A DNA stretch of 64,000 nt, from NCBI GenBank assembly GCA_934169575.1, contig CAKPOA010000001.1, forward strand, positions 124,001 to 188,000, read 5' to 3'. The number at the start of each line of letters is the position of its first letter. Positions within the stretch are counted from its first letter, which is position 1. Shown piece by piece: positions 39,971 through 48,472 of the stretch. Position numbers and translations under genes: made by a program. The DNA comes from an uncultured Clostridia bacterium (GTDB taxonomy: Bacteria > Bacillota > Clostridia > TANB77 > CAG-508). Below the pieces are notes generated by a model. It saw only the letters and a list, made by a program, of their open reading frames with translations, made no database searches and had not been told where the DNA came from.

Positions 39971-41002
39971 ATGGGTTTATTTACATTTGGAATTAAAGAT
40001 ATTGGTATTGATTTAGGTACAACAAATATATTGATAACATTAAAAGGAAAAGGAATAGTGTTAAGAGAACCAGCTGTTGTTGCAATTGATAGAAGGACAG
40101 GAAAAATTGTAGCAACAGGTCAAGAAGCTAAAGAAATGTATGGTAGAACACCAGAAACTATAAAAGCTGTAAAACCATTAAGAGATGGAGTTATAGCTGA
40201 TTTTACAGCGACAAAATTAATGATCAAAAATATGCTAAAAAAAGTATGTAGTAGATATAATGTTTCAAGACCAAGAGTAGTTGTAAGTGTTCCATCTGGA
40301 ATTACTGAAGTTGAAGAAAGAGCTGTTGAAGAAACAATATTACATGCCGGAGCAAAAGAAGTTTATCTTATTGAAGAACCACTTGCAGCAGCAATAGGTG
40401 CAGGCATTCACATTGAAGAACCTACAGGTTGTATGGTTGTTGATATTGGTGGAGGAACAACAGAAGTAGCTGTTATTTCACTTGGCGGAATTGTAGTAAG
40501 TGGTTCTACAAGAATTGCTGGTGATGAATTAGATAGAGATATAATAAATTATGTGAGAAAAAAAGAAAGTCTTTCAATAGGTGAAACAACTGCAGAAGAA
40601 ATAAAACATCAAGTAGGTTGTGCAACACCTTTAATTTCAGAACTTTCAATTGAAATTAGAGGAAGAGATTTAAATACGGGTTTACCAAGAAATATTACAT
40701 TAACATCAAAACAAATTTTAGAGGCAATGAGTGAATCAATTAATAGAATTATTGAAACAATAAAAACAACATTAGAAAAAACGCCACCAGAACTTTCAGC
40801 TGATTTAGTAGAAAAAGGAATTATTGTTTCAGGAGGGGGAGCTTTAATTAGAAATTTTGATCAATTATTAAGTAATAAAACTAATATGCTTGTTTATGTT
40901 GTTGAAGAACCTCTAGAAAGTGTAGTAAGAGGAACTGGTAAAACATTAGAAAATATTGATAAATTAAGACCAATATTAATAAAAACAAGAAAAAGAATTT
41001 AA
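39971..41002 (+). CDS. mreB: Rod-shape actin homologue MreB
   Basis: 343 residues. Phosphate 1 loop DIGIDLGTTNILI, KPLRDGVIADF, connect/phosphate 2 region GCMVVDIGGGTTEVAVISLGGIV, and adenosine motif GIIVSGGGALIRNFD. Membrane-bound filaments guide lateral wall synthesis with MreC, MreD and the penicillin-binding protein encoded downstream. ATG 39971 has AAAGGA at 9 bases; TTG 39965 is too close. Confidence 0.97.
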   Translation: MGLFTFGIKDIGIDLGTTNILITLKGKGIVLREPAVVAIDRRTGKIVATGQEAKEMYGRTPETIKAVKPLRDGVIADFTATKLMIKNMLKKVCSRYNVSRPRVVVSVPSGITEVEERAVEETILHAGAKEVYLIEEPLAAAIGAGIHIEEPTGCMVVDIGGGTTEVAVISLGGIVVSGSTRIAGDELDRDIINYVRKKESLSIGETTAEEIKHQVGCATPLISELSIEIRGRDLNTGLPRNITLTSKQILEAMSESINRIIETIKTTLEKTPPELSADLVEKGIIVSGGGALIRNFDQLLSNKTNMLVYVVEEPLESVVRGTGKTLENIDKLRPILIKTRKRI

Positions 41003-41029
41003 AGATATATTGTGGAAAGGAATGTTTAT

Positions 41030-41845
41030 ATGTATAATAAAAAAAAGTATGGAATATTAGGTATAATAGTTACTGTAATTATATTAATATTTTTGGTTGC
41101 ACTAACAAATACTAAAAATAGCAATTTATCTTTTATTGAAAATTTAGCAAACAAAATAGTAATGCCAATACAAAATGGATTAACATATATAAAAAATAGA
41201 GTAAATGGAAATTCATCTTTTTTTGAAGATGTAAGTAATTTAAAATCTGAAAATGAAAAACTACAAAAAGAAAATGTTGAATTAGAAAAAAGCTTAAGAG
41301 AACTTGAAATAATAAAATCTGAAAATGAAACATTAAAACAATATCTGAATTTAACAGAAAAATATAAAGATTATAAAACAATACCAGCAGATGTAATAAA
41401 TAGAGATATAAGTAATTATTCAAAAACAATAGTTATAAATAGAGGTACAAATGATGGAATAAAAGAAAAGATGACAGTAATTGCTGCAGAAGGACTAGTA
41501 GGATATGTAATATCTGCAACAGCATCAACAGCAAAAGTTCAAACAATAATAGATACATCAAGTTCAACAAGTTGTTTAATAAGCAGTTCCAGAGATAGTA
41601 TAGTTTGTAAAGGAACATTAAATGATGTATCACATTTAAAAGCAATGTATATTCCAACAAATGCAACATTATCACAAGGTGATACAGTAGAAACTTCAGG
41701 CATAGGTGGAATATATCAAAAAGGAATATTAATAGGTAATATTTCAAGGGTTGAAAATTCATCTGATTTATCAAATAGATATGCTGTAGTTGATCTTGCA
41801 GTTAATTTTGAAAAATTAGAAACAGTATTAGTTATAACAAATTAG
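41030..41845 (+). CDS. mreC: Rod-shape protein MreC
   Basis: 271 residues: N-terminal membrane segment (about 7-26), a coiled coil (about 60-110; LKSENEKLQKENVELEKSLREL), then the two-barrel periplasmic-type domain with VINRDISNYSKTIVINRGTNDGI and VETSGIGGIYQKGILIGNIS. Scaffolds MreB to PBP2. Start ATG 41030 with GGAAAGGAA; the GTG at 41012 overlaps that site. Confidence 0.95.
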   Translation: MYNKKKYGILGIIVTVIILIFLVALTNTKNSNLSFIENLANKIVMPIQNGLTYIKNRVNGNSSFFEDVSNLKSENEKLQKENVELEKSLRELEIIKSENETLKQYLNLTEKYKDYKTIPADVINRDISNYSKTIVINRGTNDGIKEKMTVIAAEGLVGYVISATASTAKVQTIIDTSSSTSCLISSSRDSIVCKGTLNDVSHLKAMYIPTNATLSQGDTVETSGIGGIYQKGILIGNISRVENSSDLSNRYAVVDLAVNFEKLETVLVITN

Positions 41846-41855
41846 GGAGGAAATT

Positions 41856-42389
41856 GTGAAAAAACTTATTATAAATATAATATTATTTATTACATTTATT
41901 TTTATATATCTTTTACAATCAAATTTTTTTACATGGTTTAAAATAGCAGGTATTATGCCTAATTTGTTTGTAATATTTATATTGTTTATAGGGCTTTATA
42001 CAAATAAATATATGGGAATTACATATGGAGTGATTTTAGGGTTATTAATAGATTTATTTATTTCAAAAAAAATAGGAATAACCGCTATCATGCTTGGAAC
42101 AATTGGGATAATAGGAGTAATGTTTGACAAAAACTTTTCAAAAGAAAATAGAATTACATTAATATTAATGGTAACAATATCAACAATTATATATGAGTTC
42201 GGCTCATATATTTTAGGATATTTTGTTTATGATACATATTTTCAATTGTGGAATTTTATAAAAATATTAGTAGTTGAATGTATCTATAATATAATAATTA
42301 CAATAATATTATATCCATTAATACAAGTTTTAGGAAGTAAACTAGAAGATGTATATAAAGGGGACAAGATATTGACAAGATATTTTTAG
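41856..42389 (+). CDS. mreD: Rod-shape protein MreD
   Basis: 177 residues, five or six hydrophobic helices and almost no soluble part (YLLQSNFFTWFKIAGIMPNLFVIFILFIGLYTNKYMGITYG is the typical MreD block). GTG start with AGGGAGG upstream; 10 bases after mreC. Confidence 0.93.
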   Translation: MKKLIINIILFITFIFIYLLQSNFFTWFKIAGIMPNLFVIFILFIGLYTNKYMGITYGVILGLLIDLFISKKIGITAIMLGTIGIIGVMFDKNFSKENRITLILMVTISTIIYEFGSYILGYFVYDTYFQLWNFIKILVVECIYNIIITIILYPLIQVLGSKLEDVYKGDKILTRYF

Positions 42390-42405
42390 AGAAAGGGAGA
42401 AAAAT

Positions 42406-44508
42406 TTGAAAAAAAGAATAAAAAAAGAACATGTAAATCTAAGATTTAATATTTTGACAATTGTAGTATATTTTATTGGAATTATTTTACTTGTAAGATT
42501 ATTTAATCTCCAAATAGTTCATGGTGCATCATATAGAGAAACATCAAATACTAGATTATCAAGAGAAAGCACATTAGAAGCGGCAAGAGGGGAAATAATG
42601 GATAGGTCTGGAAATGTTTTAGCATCTACATATACAACATTTAATCTTGAACTATATAAAACAAAATCTGATAATGAAACATTAAATAAATGTTTATTAA
42701 ATTTGGTTAATTTATTAGATAAATATGAAGAAAAATATCCAGATAATTTCCCAATAGATAGTAATAAAAAATTCACAATTAAAGATGAAGAACTTACAAA
42801 ATGGCTGAAAAACTATAAATTAGATGAAAGCTCTAGTGAAGATGATGTTATAAAATATTTTGTGAAAAAATATGAAATATCAAATGAAAATTGGGAAGAT
42901 ATAAGAAAAATTTTAACATTAAGATATGAAATTTCAACAAAAGGATATAGTAGTACAAAATCTTTGGAAATTGCTACAGATGTATCAAGAGAAGTAGTTG
43001 CACAAGTAAGTGAGAGAAATGCTGATTTTCCAGGAATTACAATTTCAACAGATACAGATAGAACATATGGTTATGGTGAACTTGCATCACATATTATAGG
43101 ATATATTGGAAGGATAACACAAAAAGAATTAGATAAAGATACTGATAATATATATGAAAAAAGCGATTATGTTGGAAAAACAGGGATTGAATCTGTGTTT
43201 GAAAATTATTTAAGAGGAAAAGATGGAAAAGAAGAAATAGAAATGTCTGTTGATGGTGCGGTAACTGGTACTACAGTAACGCAAAATGCTGTTCAAGGTT
43301 CAACAGTTGTACTTACAATAGATGCAGGTTTGCAAGAAGTTGCTGAAAAAGCTCTTGCAGAAAATATAGATAAAATTAGAAATGGTGGTTTTGCAACAAG
43401 CCATCCTGCAGAAGGTGGAAGTGTTGTTGTTTTAGATGTAAAATCTGGAGAAATATTGGCAATGGCAAGTAATCCACAATATGATCCTAATTCATGGGTT
43501 GGAGGGATTAGTGAACAAGATTACAATAAAATAAAAGAAAATAATGCACTATTTAATCGTTCAATATCTGGTGCATATGCTCCTGGTTCAATATTTAAAA
43601 TGGTAACTGCAATTGCAGGTCTTGAAACAGGTGCAATAACTCCAAAAGAGAAAATAAATGATACAGGTATTTATACTAGATATAAAGATTATCAACCTGT
43701 TTGTTGGTCTTGGACTGAAAAGCATAGAGGTCATGGATATTTAAATGTATCACAAGCAATTCAACATTCATGTAACTATTATTTTTATGAAACAGGTTAC
43801 AGAACAGGTATAAATAATATTGTAAAATATGCAAAATATTTTGGACTTGGAAGTAAGACAGGTGTAGAACTTACAAGTGAAACTGCAGGTACTTTATCTT
43901 CTCCAGAAGCAGCAGAGGCTGCAGGAAATAAATGGAGTAATGGTAATACTTTGTCTTCTGCAATTGGTCAGAGTTATAATGCTTTTTCACCATTACAAAT
44001 TGCAAAATATATTGCAATGGTAGCAAATGGTGGAAATAAAATTGAACCTACAATTATTAAAAATATTTTGAATGCAGATGGAACAGAATCATCAAAAAAT
44101 GAAATAAGAAAATATGTAAATGAAAAATTAGGATTAGGTACTGATGATAGTGAAAATCTTTCAATATCAAAAAGTAGTATAGATGCTGTTCGAGAAGGTA
44201 TGAAGTCTGTTGCACTAGAACGTGGTGGTACGGCATACAGTATATTTAGAGATTTTGATATAGAAGTAGGTGGAAAAACTGGTTCTGCAGAAGCACCAGG
44301 TGGAAAAGTAAATGCATGGTTTGTTGGTTTTGCACCATATGATGATCCGGAAATATGTGTTGTTGTTATGGTTGAAAATGGATGGCATGGAAATTATACT
44401 GCTGAAGTTGTAAAAAAGGTTATTGCAGAATATTATGGAATGAATATAAATTCTGATGAGATTCAAGAGGATAATAGTGCGGAGAATTATATAGAACAAC
44501 TAAACTAA
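42406..44508 (+). CDS. mrdA: Penicillin-binding protein 2 (elongasome transpeptidase)
   Basis: 700 residues. One N-terminal membrane anchor (about 18-37), pedestal domain (EAARGEIMDRSGNVLAS; GYSSTKSLEIATDVSREVVAQVSE; GITISTDTDRTYGYGELASHIIGYIGR), then transpeptidase with catalytic SIFK (APGSIFKMVTA) near residue 395, SCN (QHSCNYYFYE) near 460, and KTG (VGGKTGSAEAPGG) near 625. TTG start supported by AAAGGGAG. Last gene of the mre group, cross-linking the lateral wall. Confidence 0.95.
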   Translation: MKKRIKKEHVNLRFNILTIVVYFIGIILLVRLFNLQIVHGASYRETSNTRLSRESTLEAARGEIMDRSGNVLASTYTTFNLELYKTKSDNETLNKCLLNLVNLLDKYEEKYPDNFPIDSNKKFTIKDEELTKWLKNYKLDESSSEDDVIKYFVKKYEISNENWEDIRKILTLRYEISTKGYSSTKSLEIATDVSREVVAQVSERNADFPGITISTDTDRTYGYGELASHIIGYIGRITQKELDKDTDNIYEKSDYVGKTGIESVFENYLRGKDGKEEIEMSVDGAVTGTTVTQNAVQGSTVVLTIDAGLQEVAEKALAENIDKIRNGGFATSHPAEGGSVVVLDVKSGEILAMASNPQYDPNSWVGGISEQDYNKIKENNALFNRSISGAYAPGSIFKMVTAIAGLETGAITPKEKINDTGIYTRYKDYQPVCWSWTEKHRGHGYLNVSQAIQHSCNYYFYETGYRTGINNIVKYAKYFGLGSKTGVELTSETAGTLSSPEAAEAAGNKWSNGNTLSSAIGQSYNAFSPLQIAKYIAMVANGGNKIEPTIIKNILNADGTESSKNEIRKYVNEKLGLGTDDSENLSISKSSIDAVREGMKSVALERGGTAYSIFRDFDIEVGGKTGSAEAPGGKVNAWFVGFAPYDDPEICVVVMVENGWHGNYTAEVVKKVIAEYYGMNINSDEIQEDNSAENYIEQLN

Positions 44509-44637
44509 GTTAGTTAAAAAATAATTACAATTTTTGCTACGTCAAATTTCATTTAAAACGCGGTTACATATACTATATATGCGCCCTTGCCTTTTAAATA
44601 AAATTTTCCTTGCTAAAATTTAATTATTTTCTAACTG
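44508..44637 (+). repeat. Long imperfect hairpin between mrdA and minC
   Basis: About 50-base arms fold together: AAAAAATAATTACAATTTTTGC pairs around ATTAAATTTTAGC of the other arm, continuing through AAATTTCATTTAAAA / TTTTAAATAAAATTT to a GCG...CGC tip with loop TTACATATACTATATATG. It could terminate mrdA transcripts or be a MITE-like insertion. Its core does not match the A-D element family. Confidence 0.6.
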
Positions 44638-44672
44638 AAAAACTGAAAGTGTGTAATGAAAAGGAGGAGAAC

Positions 44673-45284
44673 ATGAAAAACTGTATAAATGTGGCTCAAA
44701 AAAAAGATCTTTTTATACTAAAAATTAGTGATGATGCTGAATTTGATAGTATAAAAAGAGAACTTAAAAGAAAAATGATGCAATTAAAAAAACTATACAA
44801 AGATGAAAAAACACCTATTTTGGTTGTAGGAAAAGTACTTAGAAACAAAGAAATTGAAGAAATTGAAAGAATTATAAAAAGTTTTTTAGATGTTGATGTT
44901 GATTTTGATATGCCAAGAGAACTTGGATTATCAAGTATAAAAAAGACATTTGCAAAAGAAATTTTTACATCAGAAACTAAATTCCATAAAGGTTCATTAA
45001 GATCAGGTCAAAAAATTGAAGAAGATGGAAGTATTGTAATATTAGGTGATGTTAATTCAGGTTCTGAAGTAATTGCTGAAGATAATATTGTAGTTCTTGG
45101 AACTTTAAGGGGACTAGCACATGCAGGTGCTAAAGGAAACAAAGAAGCAATAATTGCAGCTGGAAGATTAGATACTGTACAAATGCGTATCTCAAATATT
45201 GTAAAAGAATTTAATAGAGAAGAAGAAACATTTCGTAAATTAGCATATGCTTATGTAGATGGTAATGAAATAAAAATAGAGTAA
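44673..45284 (+). CDS. minC: Septum site-determining protein MinC
   Basis: 203 residues. N-terminal domain (about 1-90) with alternating strands (DLFILKISDDAEFDSIKREL), and the C-terminal beta-helix domain HKGSLRSGQKIEEDGSIVILGDVNSGSEVIAEDNIVVLGTLRGLAHAGAKG, the MinC signature. Blocks FtsZ rings away from midcell with MinD, whose gene is not next here. ATG 44673 has AAGGAGG; the longer start at 44610 lacks one and lies in the hairpin. Confidence 0.95.
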   Translation: MKNCINVAQKKDLFILKISDDAEFDSIKRELKRKMMQLKKLYKDEKTPILVVGKVLRNKEIEEIERIIKSFLDVDVDFDMPRELGLSSIKKTFAKEIFTSETKFHKGSLRSGQKIEEDGSIVILGDVNSGSEVIAEDNIVVLGTLRGLAHAGAKGNKEAIIAAGRLDTVQMRISNIVKEFNREEETFRKLAYAYVDGNEIKIE

Positions 45285-45297
45285 TTCACAAAATGTT

Positions 45298-45603
45298 TCA
45301 GGAAATTAAAAGCATAATTAAACTTAAAAATAATTCAAAATCTTTTACTTCTTCTTTATATAGAAAAAATAAGATACATATAATTAAAATATCATCATAA
45401 TAAAGTTTTATGCCAAAAAGTTCAAAAAAATATTCTGAAGATTCAGCCTTTTTAGGTTCTGGGTCTTCTTTTTTAGGCACAGAATTTTGCTTAGGGGGCT
45501 GGGGATTATGAGGTGGTGGAGGGACATTATTATGATATAAGTATTGTGGCCTTTTGTAATTATTATAGTAATATGGAAATCTAAAAGGCATGTGAAAAGG
45601 CAT
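45298..45603 (-). CDS. Hypothetical proline-rich small membrane protein
   Basis: 101 residues, function not recognised. N terminus rich in Phe, Tyr, Asn and Pro (PFHMPFRFPYYYNNY), a proline-rich spacer (PPPPHNPQPPKQ), an acidic/lysine stretch, then two hydrophobic segments (FFELFGIKLYYDDILIICILFFLY; FELFLSLIMLLIS). AAGGAG precedes the start. It begins 2 bases after the stop of the preceding minus-strand gene, so the two form an operon. The composition recalls spore-coat or envelope proteins, but that is only a guess. Confidence 0.65.
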   Translation of the reverse strand: MPFHMPFRFPYYYNNYKRPQYLYHNNVPPPPHNPQPPKQNSVPKKEDPEPKKAESSEYFFELFGIKLYYDDILIICILFFLYKEEVKDFELFLSLIMLLIS

Positions 45604-45605
45604 TA

Positions 45606-46019
45606 TTATTTCTCCTTTTCATTTTTAAATAAATTTGTTATCTGTGATAATTTCATAAGATTTGCATATTGGTCTAATTTAGCTTGTTTACTTTCTCTTA
45701 AATATGGCTTTAATGAATATAATAAATTAGAATTTGCATCATTTTGTGTATTCATTTTTTCCATAATAGTTTTAATTTTCATAATTGTTTCCATATCAAT
45801 TGTATTTGAATTTCCTTGAGTATTGTTTGTGTTTTGATTATTTGTTTGAGCTCCAGAGAAGTTTGATAATACCTCATTTATATTTATTGATTTTAATTTT
45901 TCACTTATTTCTTCTGCATTTATATTGTTTAAATTTGAATTATTTGTATTATCATTTGTTTTTAACATATTTACCAAATTGTTAATCATTTCTGGATTTA
46001 TGTTTATATCATTTGCCAT
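45606..46019 (-). CDS. Hypothetical helical Asn-rich protein (137 aa)
   Basis: Not recognised. It begins MANDININPEMINNLVNMLK, has an Asn/Thr-rich low-complexity middle, and ends with a conserved-looking helical stretch IMKIKTIMEKMNTQNDANSNLLYSLKPYLRESKQAKLDQYANLMKLSQI. There is no signal or membrane segment. Start ATG 46019 has AAAGGA at 8 bases. Operon partner of the proline-rich membrane protein; convergent with minC. Confidence 0.7.
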   Translation of the reverse strand: MANDININPEMINNLVNMLKTNDNTNNSNLNNINAEEISEKLKSININEVLSNFSGAQTNNQNTNNTQGNSNTIDMETIMKIKTIMEKMNTQNDANSNLLYSLKPYLRESKQAKLDQYANLMKLSQITNLFKNEKEK

Positions 46020-46185
46020 CAAATCAGTCCTTTCATATAAAATCTTCTATATTATATTATTATATGTAGTTGATTAATATTCGTTAAAAATATGTTAATT
46101 AAATGTATGATCTAAAATGTTGAAAACTATAGACAATTAGACATTTTTATAATATAATTATGGTATCGAAAAAGGAGGAGTTTTA

Positions 46186-46344
46186 ATGGAAGAGAATTTA
46201 GATGTATTAAATGAAAGAGGAGAGTTTACAGGAAAGGTAGCTACAAGGGAGGAATGTCATAGAATTGGAAAAGATAAAAAAGCAAATACCAAATTCGAAT
46301 ATTGTTGTATCAAGGGCGGAGAATCTTGCTACGCTAATAAATAA
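46186..46344 (+). pseudogene. NUDIX hydrolase fragment (N-terminal)
   Basis: MEENLDVLNERGEFTGKVATREECHRIGKD matches the first 30 residues of NUDIX proteins (LDVLNExGExTGK...R), then the frame runs out of homology and stops. The Nudix box is lost. AAAGGAGG precedes the ATG, and its TATGGTATCGAAA leader resembles that of hicA. Confidence 0.65.
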
Positions 46345-46660
46345 TAGCTATGATATATATATATCATTAAGAACATATAATTCATCATTTTTTAATGTAA
46401 AACAAGCAATTTCGGAAGCCTATAGGGTGTTAAAGAATGGTGGTAGTATAATTATTTCTATTGCAAATGTTTTTTTATGCCTAGAGGATCAATATATAAT
46501 TCCAGGATTAATTATTCCAGGAACAGAATTTGTTGATATTTATAGAGGCTTTGATATGATAAAAAAATTGTCAACGGAACTTCGTAATAATTATTTTGAA
46601 GATATTAGATTTTTTCCGACAAATGTAGAACTTTTTTTATCAGCTAAGGCAAAAAAGTGA
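46265..46660 (+). pseudogene. Class I SAM methyltransferase fragment (C-terminal)
   Basis: 131 codons. Resembles the second half of a Rossmann methyltransferase: VVSRAENLATLINNSYDIYISLRTYNSSFF, AISEAYRVLKNGGSIIISIANVF, LIIPGTEFVDIYRGFDMI. The N-terminal SAM-binding motif I (GxGxG) is missing; it is joined to the NUDIX fragment at about 46265, with no good start codon or Shine-Dalgarno. Read as a deletion product rather than a working gene. Confidence 0.65.
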
Positions 46661-46685
46661 TGTTAAATTTTAAAGGAGGTACTAA

Positions 46686-47441
46686 ATGATTGAACAAAAA
46701 ACATTCGACCAGAAAGTAATAGAATTTAATAAAAAGTTATCTAAAATATCAATGGAATTACCGGATGGTTTTAAAATTATAAATCCGTTTAATGGAAGTC
46801 AAAAAGAAATAGTAAATGAAATTTCAACAACGTTCTACAAAAGGTTTTATAATAATTGTAAGAAACGTCGTATAATATTAGGAAGCTCACCAGCACGTCG
46901 AGGAACAGCTGTTACAGGTGTACCATTTGAGGATGCAGCACATCTTCAAAAAGAAACGGGTATTTTGATTGATAAGTTTTACATTAACAAATCATCTTCA
47001 GGTTTTTTATATGATGTAATTGAAAAATATGGTGGATGCAAAAAGTTTTATTCGGATTTTTATATGAATTTTGTCTGTCCTGTTGGGATAGTTAGAACCA
47101 ATTCAAAGGGAAATGAGGTTAACTGTAATTATTATGATAGTAAAAAATTGCAAGAAACATTGTATTCTTTGATTGTTAGTTCAATACAGGCACAAATTGA
47201 TTTTGGAATCGATACTTCTGTGTGTTATTGCATAGGAAGTGGGGATAATTATACATTTTTATCTAAAATAAACGAAAAATACAATTTTTTTGATGAAATC
47301 ATACCTTTGGAACATCCGAGATTTATAATGCAGTATAATTCAAAACATAAAGATGAATATTTTGAAAAGTATTTGACAGCTTTAAATCAAAATCATAATA
47401 AAGAAAAGGAGATTAATATAGAATATGATGGAGAAAGATAG
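46686..47441 (+). CDS. SMUG2-like uracil-DNA glycosylase family protein (DUF4918)
   Basis: 251 residues. RRIILGSSPARRGTAVTGVPFEDAAHL near residue 62 is the UDG-type motif (GxxPxxxGxxxTGxPF) as in SMUG2/DUF4918 proteins; SSGFLYDVIEKYGG near 100 and ILEHPRF-type IPLEHPRFIMQYN near 215 supply the late histidine motif (HP). Predicted base-excision glycosylase for uracil or oxidised bases. AAAGGAGG precedes the ATG. The 64-aa gene overlaps its last 17 bases. Confidence 0.82.
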   Translation: MIEQKTFDQKVIEFNKKLSKISMELPDGFKIINPFNGSQKEIVNEISTTFYKRFYNNCKKRRIILGSSPARRGTAVTGVPFEDAAHLQKETGILIDKFYINKSSSGFLYDVIEKYGGCKKFYSDFYMNFVCPVGIVRTNSKGNEVNCNYYDSKKLQETLYSLIVSSIQAQIDFGIDTSVCYCIGSGDNYTFLSKINEKYNFFDEIIPLEHPRFIMQYNSKHKDEYFEKYLTALNQNHNKEKEINIEYDGER

Positions 47442-47619
47442 TAAAATTTTAGTTCATTTTGATACTAATGATACAAGTATATATCAGTTAAAAGGAGATA
47501 GAATAGCATTAATAAAAAAGGAAAAGGTTTATTTTAATGAAATGCTCCATGTTCTTGAACAATATGATGAATATTGTTTAGAAAATAAAAATAAGAGAGG
47601 GATAGATGAAGAACGTTAA
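47425..47619 (+). CDS. Small hypothetical protein (64 aa) in the glycosylase-DUF402 set
   Basis: Not recognised: a charged soluble protein, MMEKDSKILVHFDTNDTS then YQLKGDRIALIKKEKVYFNEM, no motifs. It begins inside the glycosylase gene and ends inside the DUF402 gene (14-base overlap), so it is expressed with them by coupling. AAGGAG lies somewhat far upstream (about 14 bases). Confidence 0.6.
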   Translation: MMEKDSKILVHFDTNDTSIYQLKGDRIALIKKEKVYFNEMLHVLEQYDEYCLENKNKRGIDEER

Positions 47620-48121
47620 AAGAAAATATATTATATCAACATATTTACGAGAAGTACAGGAATATGAATATAATTTAATAGAGGATAAAAAAAATAATTG
47701 CTATATATCAAGAAAAAAAATAATATCTATAAAATCTCCATTTTGTACTGAAAATAGTGGTTGTTTAATAAATAAAATGTATTCTATAATTGAAATAGTT
47801 CCATTAGATGAAAATTATTGCATAAGACTTTTTATAGATAAAAATAAAAAAATTATTTTATATTATTTTGATATTACTTTAAAAAATGGTTTTGATAAAA
47901 ATTTAGAGTCTCCATATTATGATGACTTATTTATAGATATTGTTTTAAAAAATGATAAAATAATTATTCTTGATGAGGAAGAATTAAACGAAGCTTTAGA
48001 AAAAAAATATATATCTAAAAAGGAGTATAATTTGGCTCAAAAAGTAAAAAATGAACTTGTTGATAGTTTGAGTTCTAAAACAAATAAGTATATGAAAATA
48101 GAATTTACCAAATATTTATAA
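47606..48121 (+). CDS. DUF402-domain protein
   Basis: 171 residues. The middle carries the DUF402/FAU-1-type beta core: YYFDITLKNGFDKN, ESPYYDDLFIDIVLKNDKIIILDEEELNEALEKKYISKKEYNLA. DUF402 proteins bind or hydrolyse nucleotides or RNA (Ntdp/FAU-1 relatives). GAGAGGG precedes the ATG, overlapping the 64-aa gene. The last codons and the stop lie in a perfect palindrome that also terminates transcription. Confidence 0.8.
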   Translation: MKNVKRKYIISTYLREVQEYEYNLIEDKKNNCYISRKKIISIKSPFCTENSGCLINKMYSIIEIVPLDENYCIRLFIDKNKKIILYYFDITLKNGFDKNLESPYYDDLFIDIVLKNDKIIILDEEELNEALEKKYISKKEYNLAQKVKNELVDSLSSKTNKYMKIEFTKYL

Positions 48122-48142
48122 ATATTTGGTAAATTCTATTTT
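48095..48142 (+). terminator. Perfect 48-bp palindrome spanning the DUF402 stop codon
   Basis: AAAATAGAATTTACCAAATATTTA is followed immediately by its exact reverse complement. It encodes the terminal KIEFTKYL and stop, and ends in TTTT, so it can act as a terminator on either strand. Unusually long and exact for this genome. Bases 48143-48300 beyond it show nothing clear. Confidence 0.75.
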
Positions 48143-48301
48143 AAATAAATAATAAAAATATTTATATTCAAGCAATAAATTAAAATGAATTATCTTTATG
48201 TTACCATAAAAACTTTCGAAAAAAGATGGAAAGTACTTGAAATTTACGGAAAAACAAGGTATAATAAATAATAGAGTTTATTATGCGATTATTGGTAAAA
48301 A

Positions 48302-48345
48302 CTGTAACTAAAAAATAAAGAAAATGTAATAAAAATGTAAAGAAG
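48302..48345 (+). promoter_or_regulatory. Phased TGTAA boxes upstream of the giant surface-protein operon
   Basis: CTGTAACTAAA at 48302, then (one 11-bp turn skipped) ATGTAATAAAA at 48324 and ATGTAAAGAAG at 48335, all on an 11-bp phase. The same unit as at 29339-29371. Confidence 0.45.
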
Positions 48346-48407
48346 ACCTATAAGTGTAAATCCGTAGGAAAAAAAGCAATTTTTTACAAATCTTAAGGAA
48401 AACAGTA

Positions 48408-48436
48408 TTGACTAAATAAATTGCATAATTTATAAT
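48408..48436 (+). promoter_or_regulatory. Promoter of the surface-protein operon
   Basis: TTGACT (48408-48413), 17-base spacer, TATAAT (48431-48436), 37 bases before the start codon. Confidence 0.8.
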
Positions 48437-48472
48437 AATAAAAATATAGGAGAGAAATGAGGAGGAATAATA

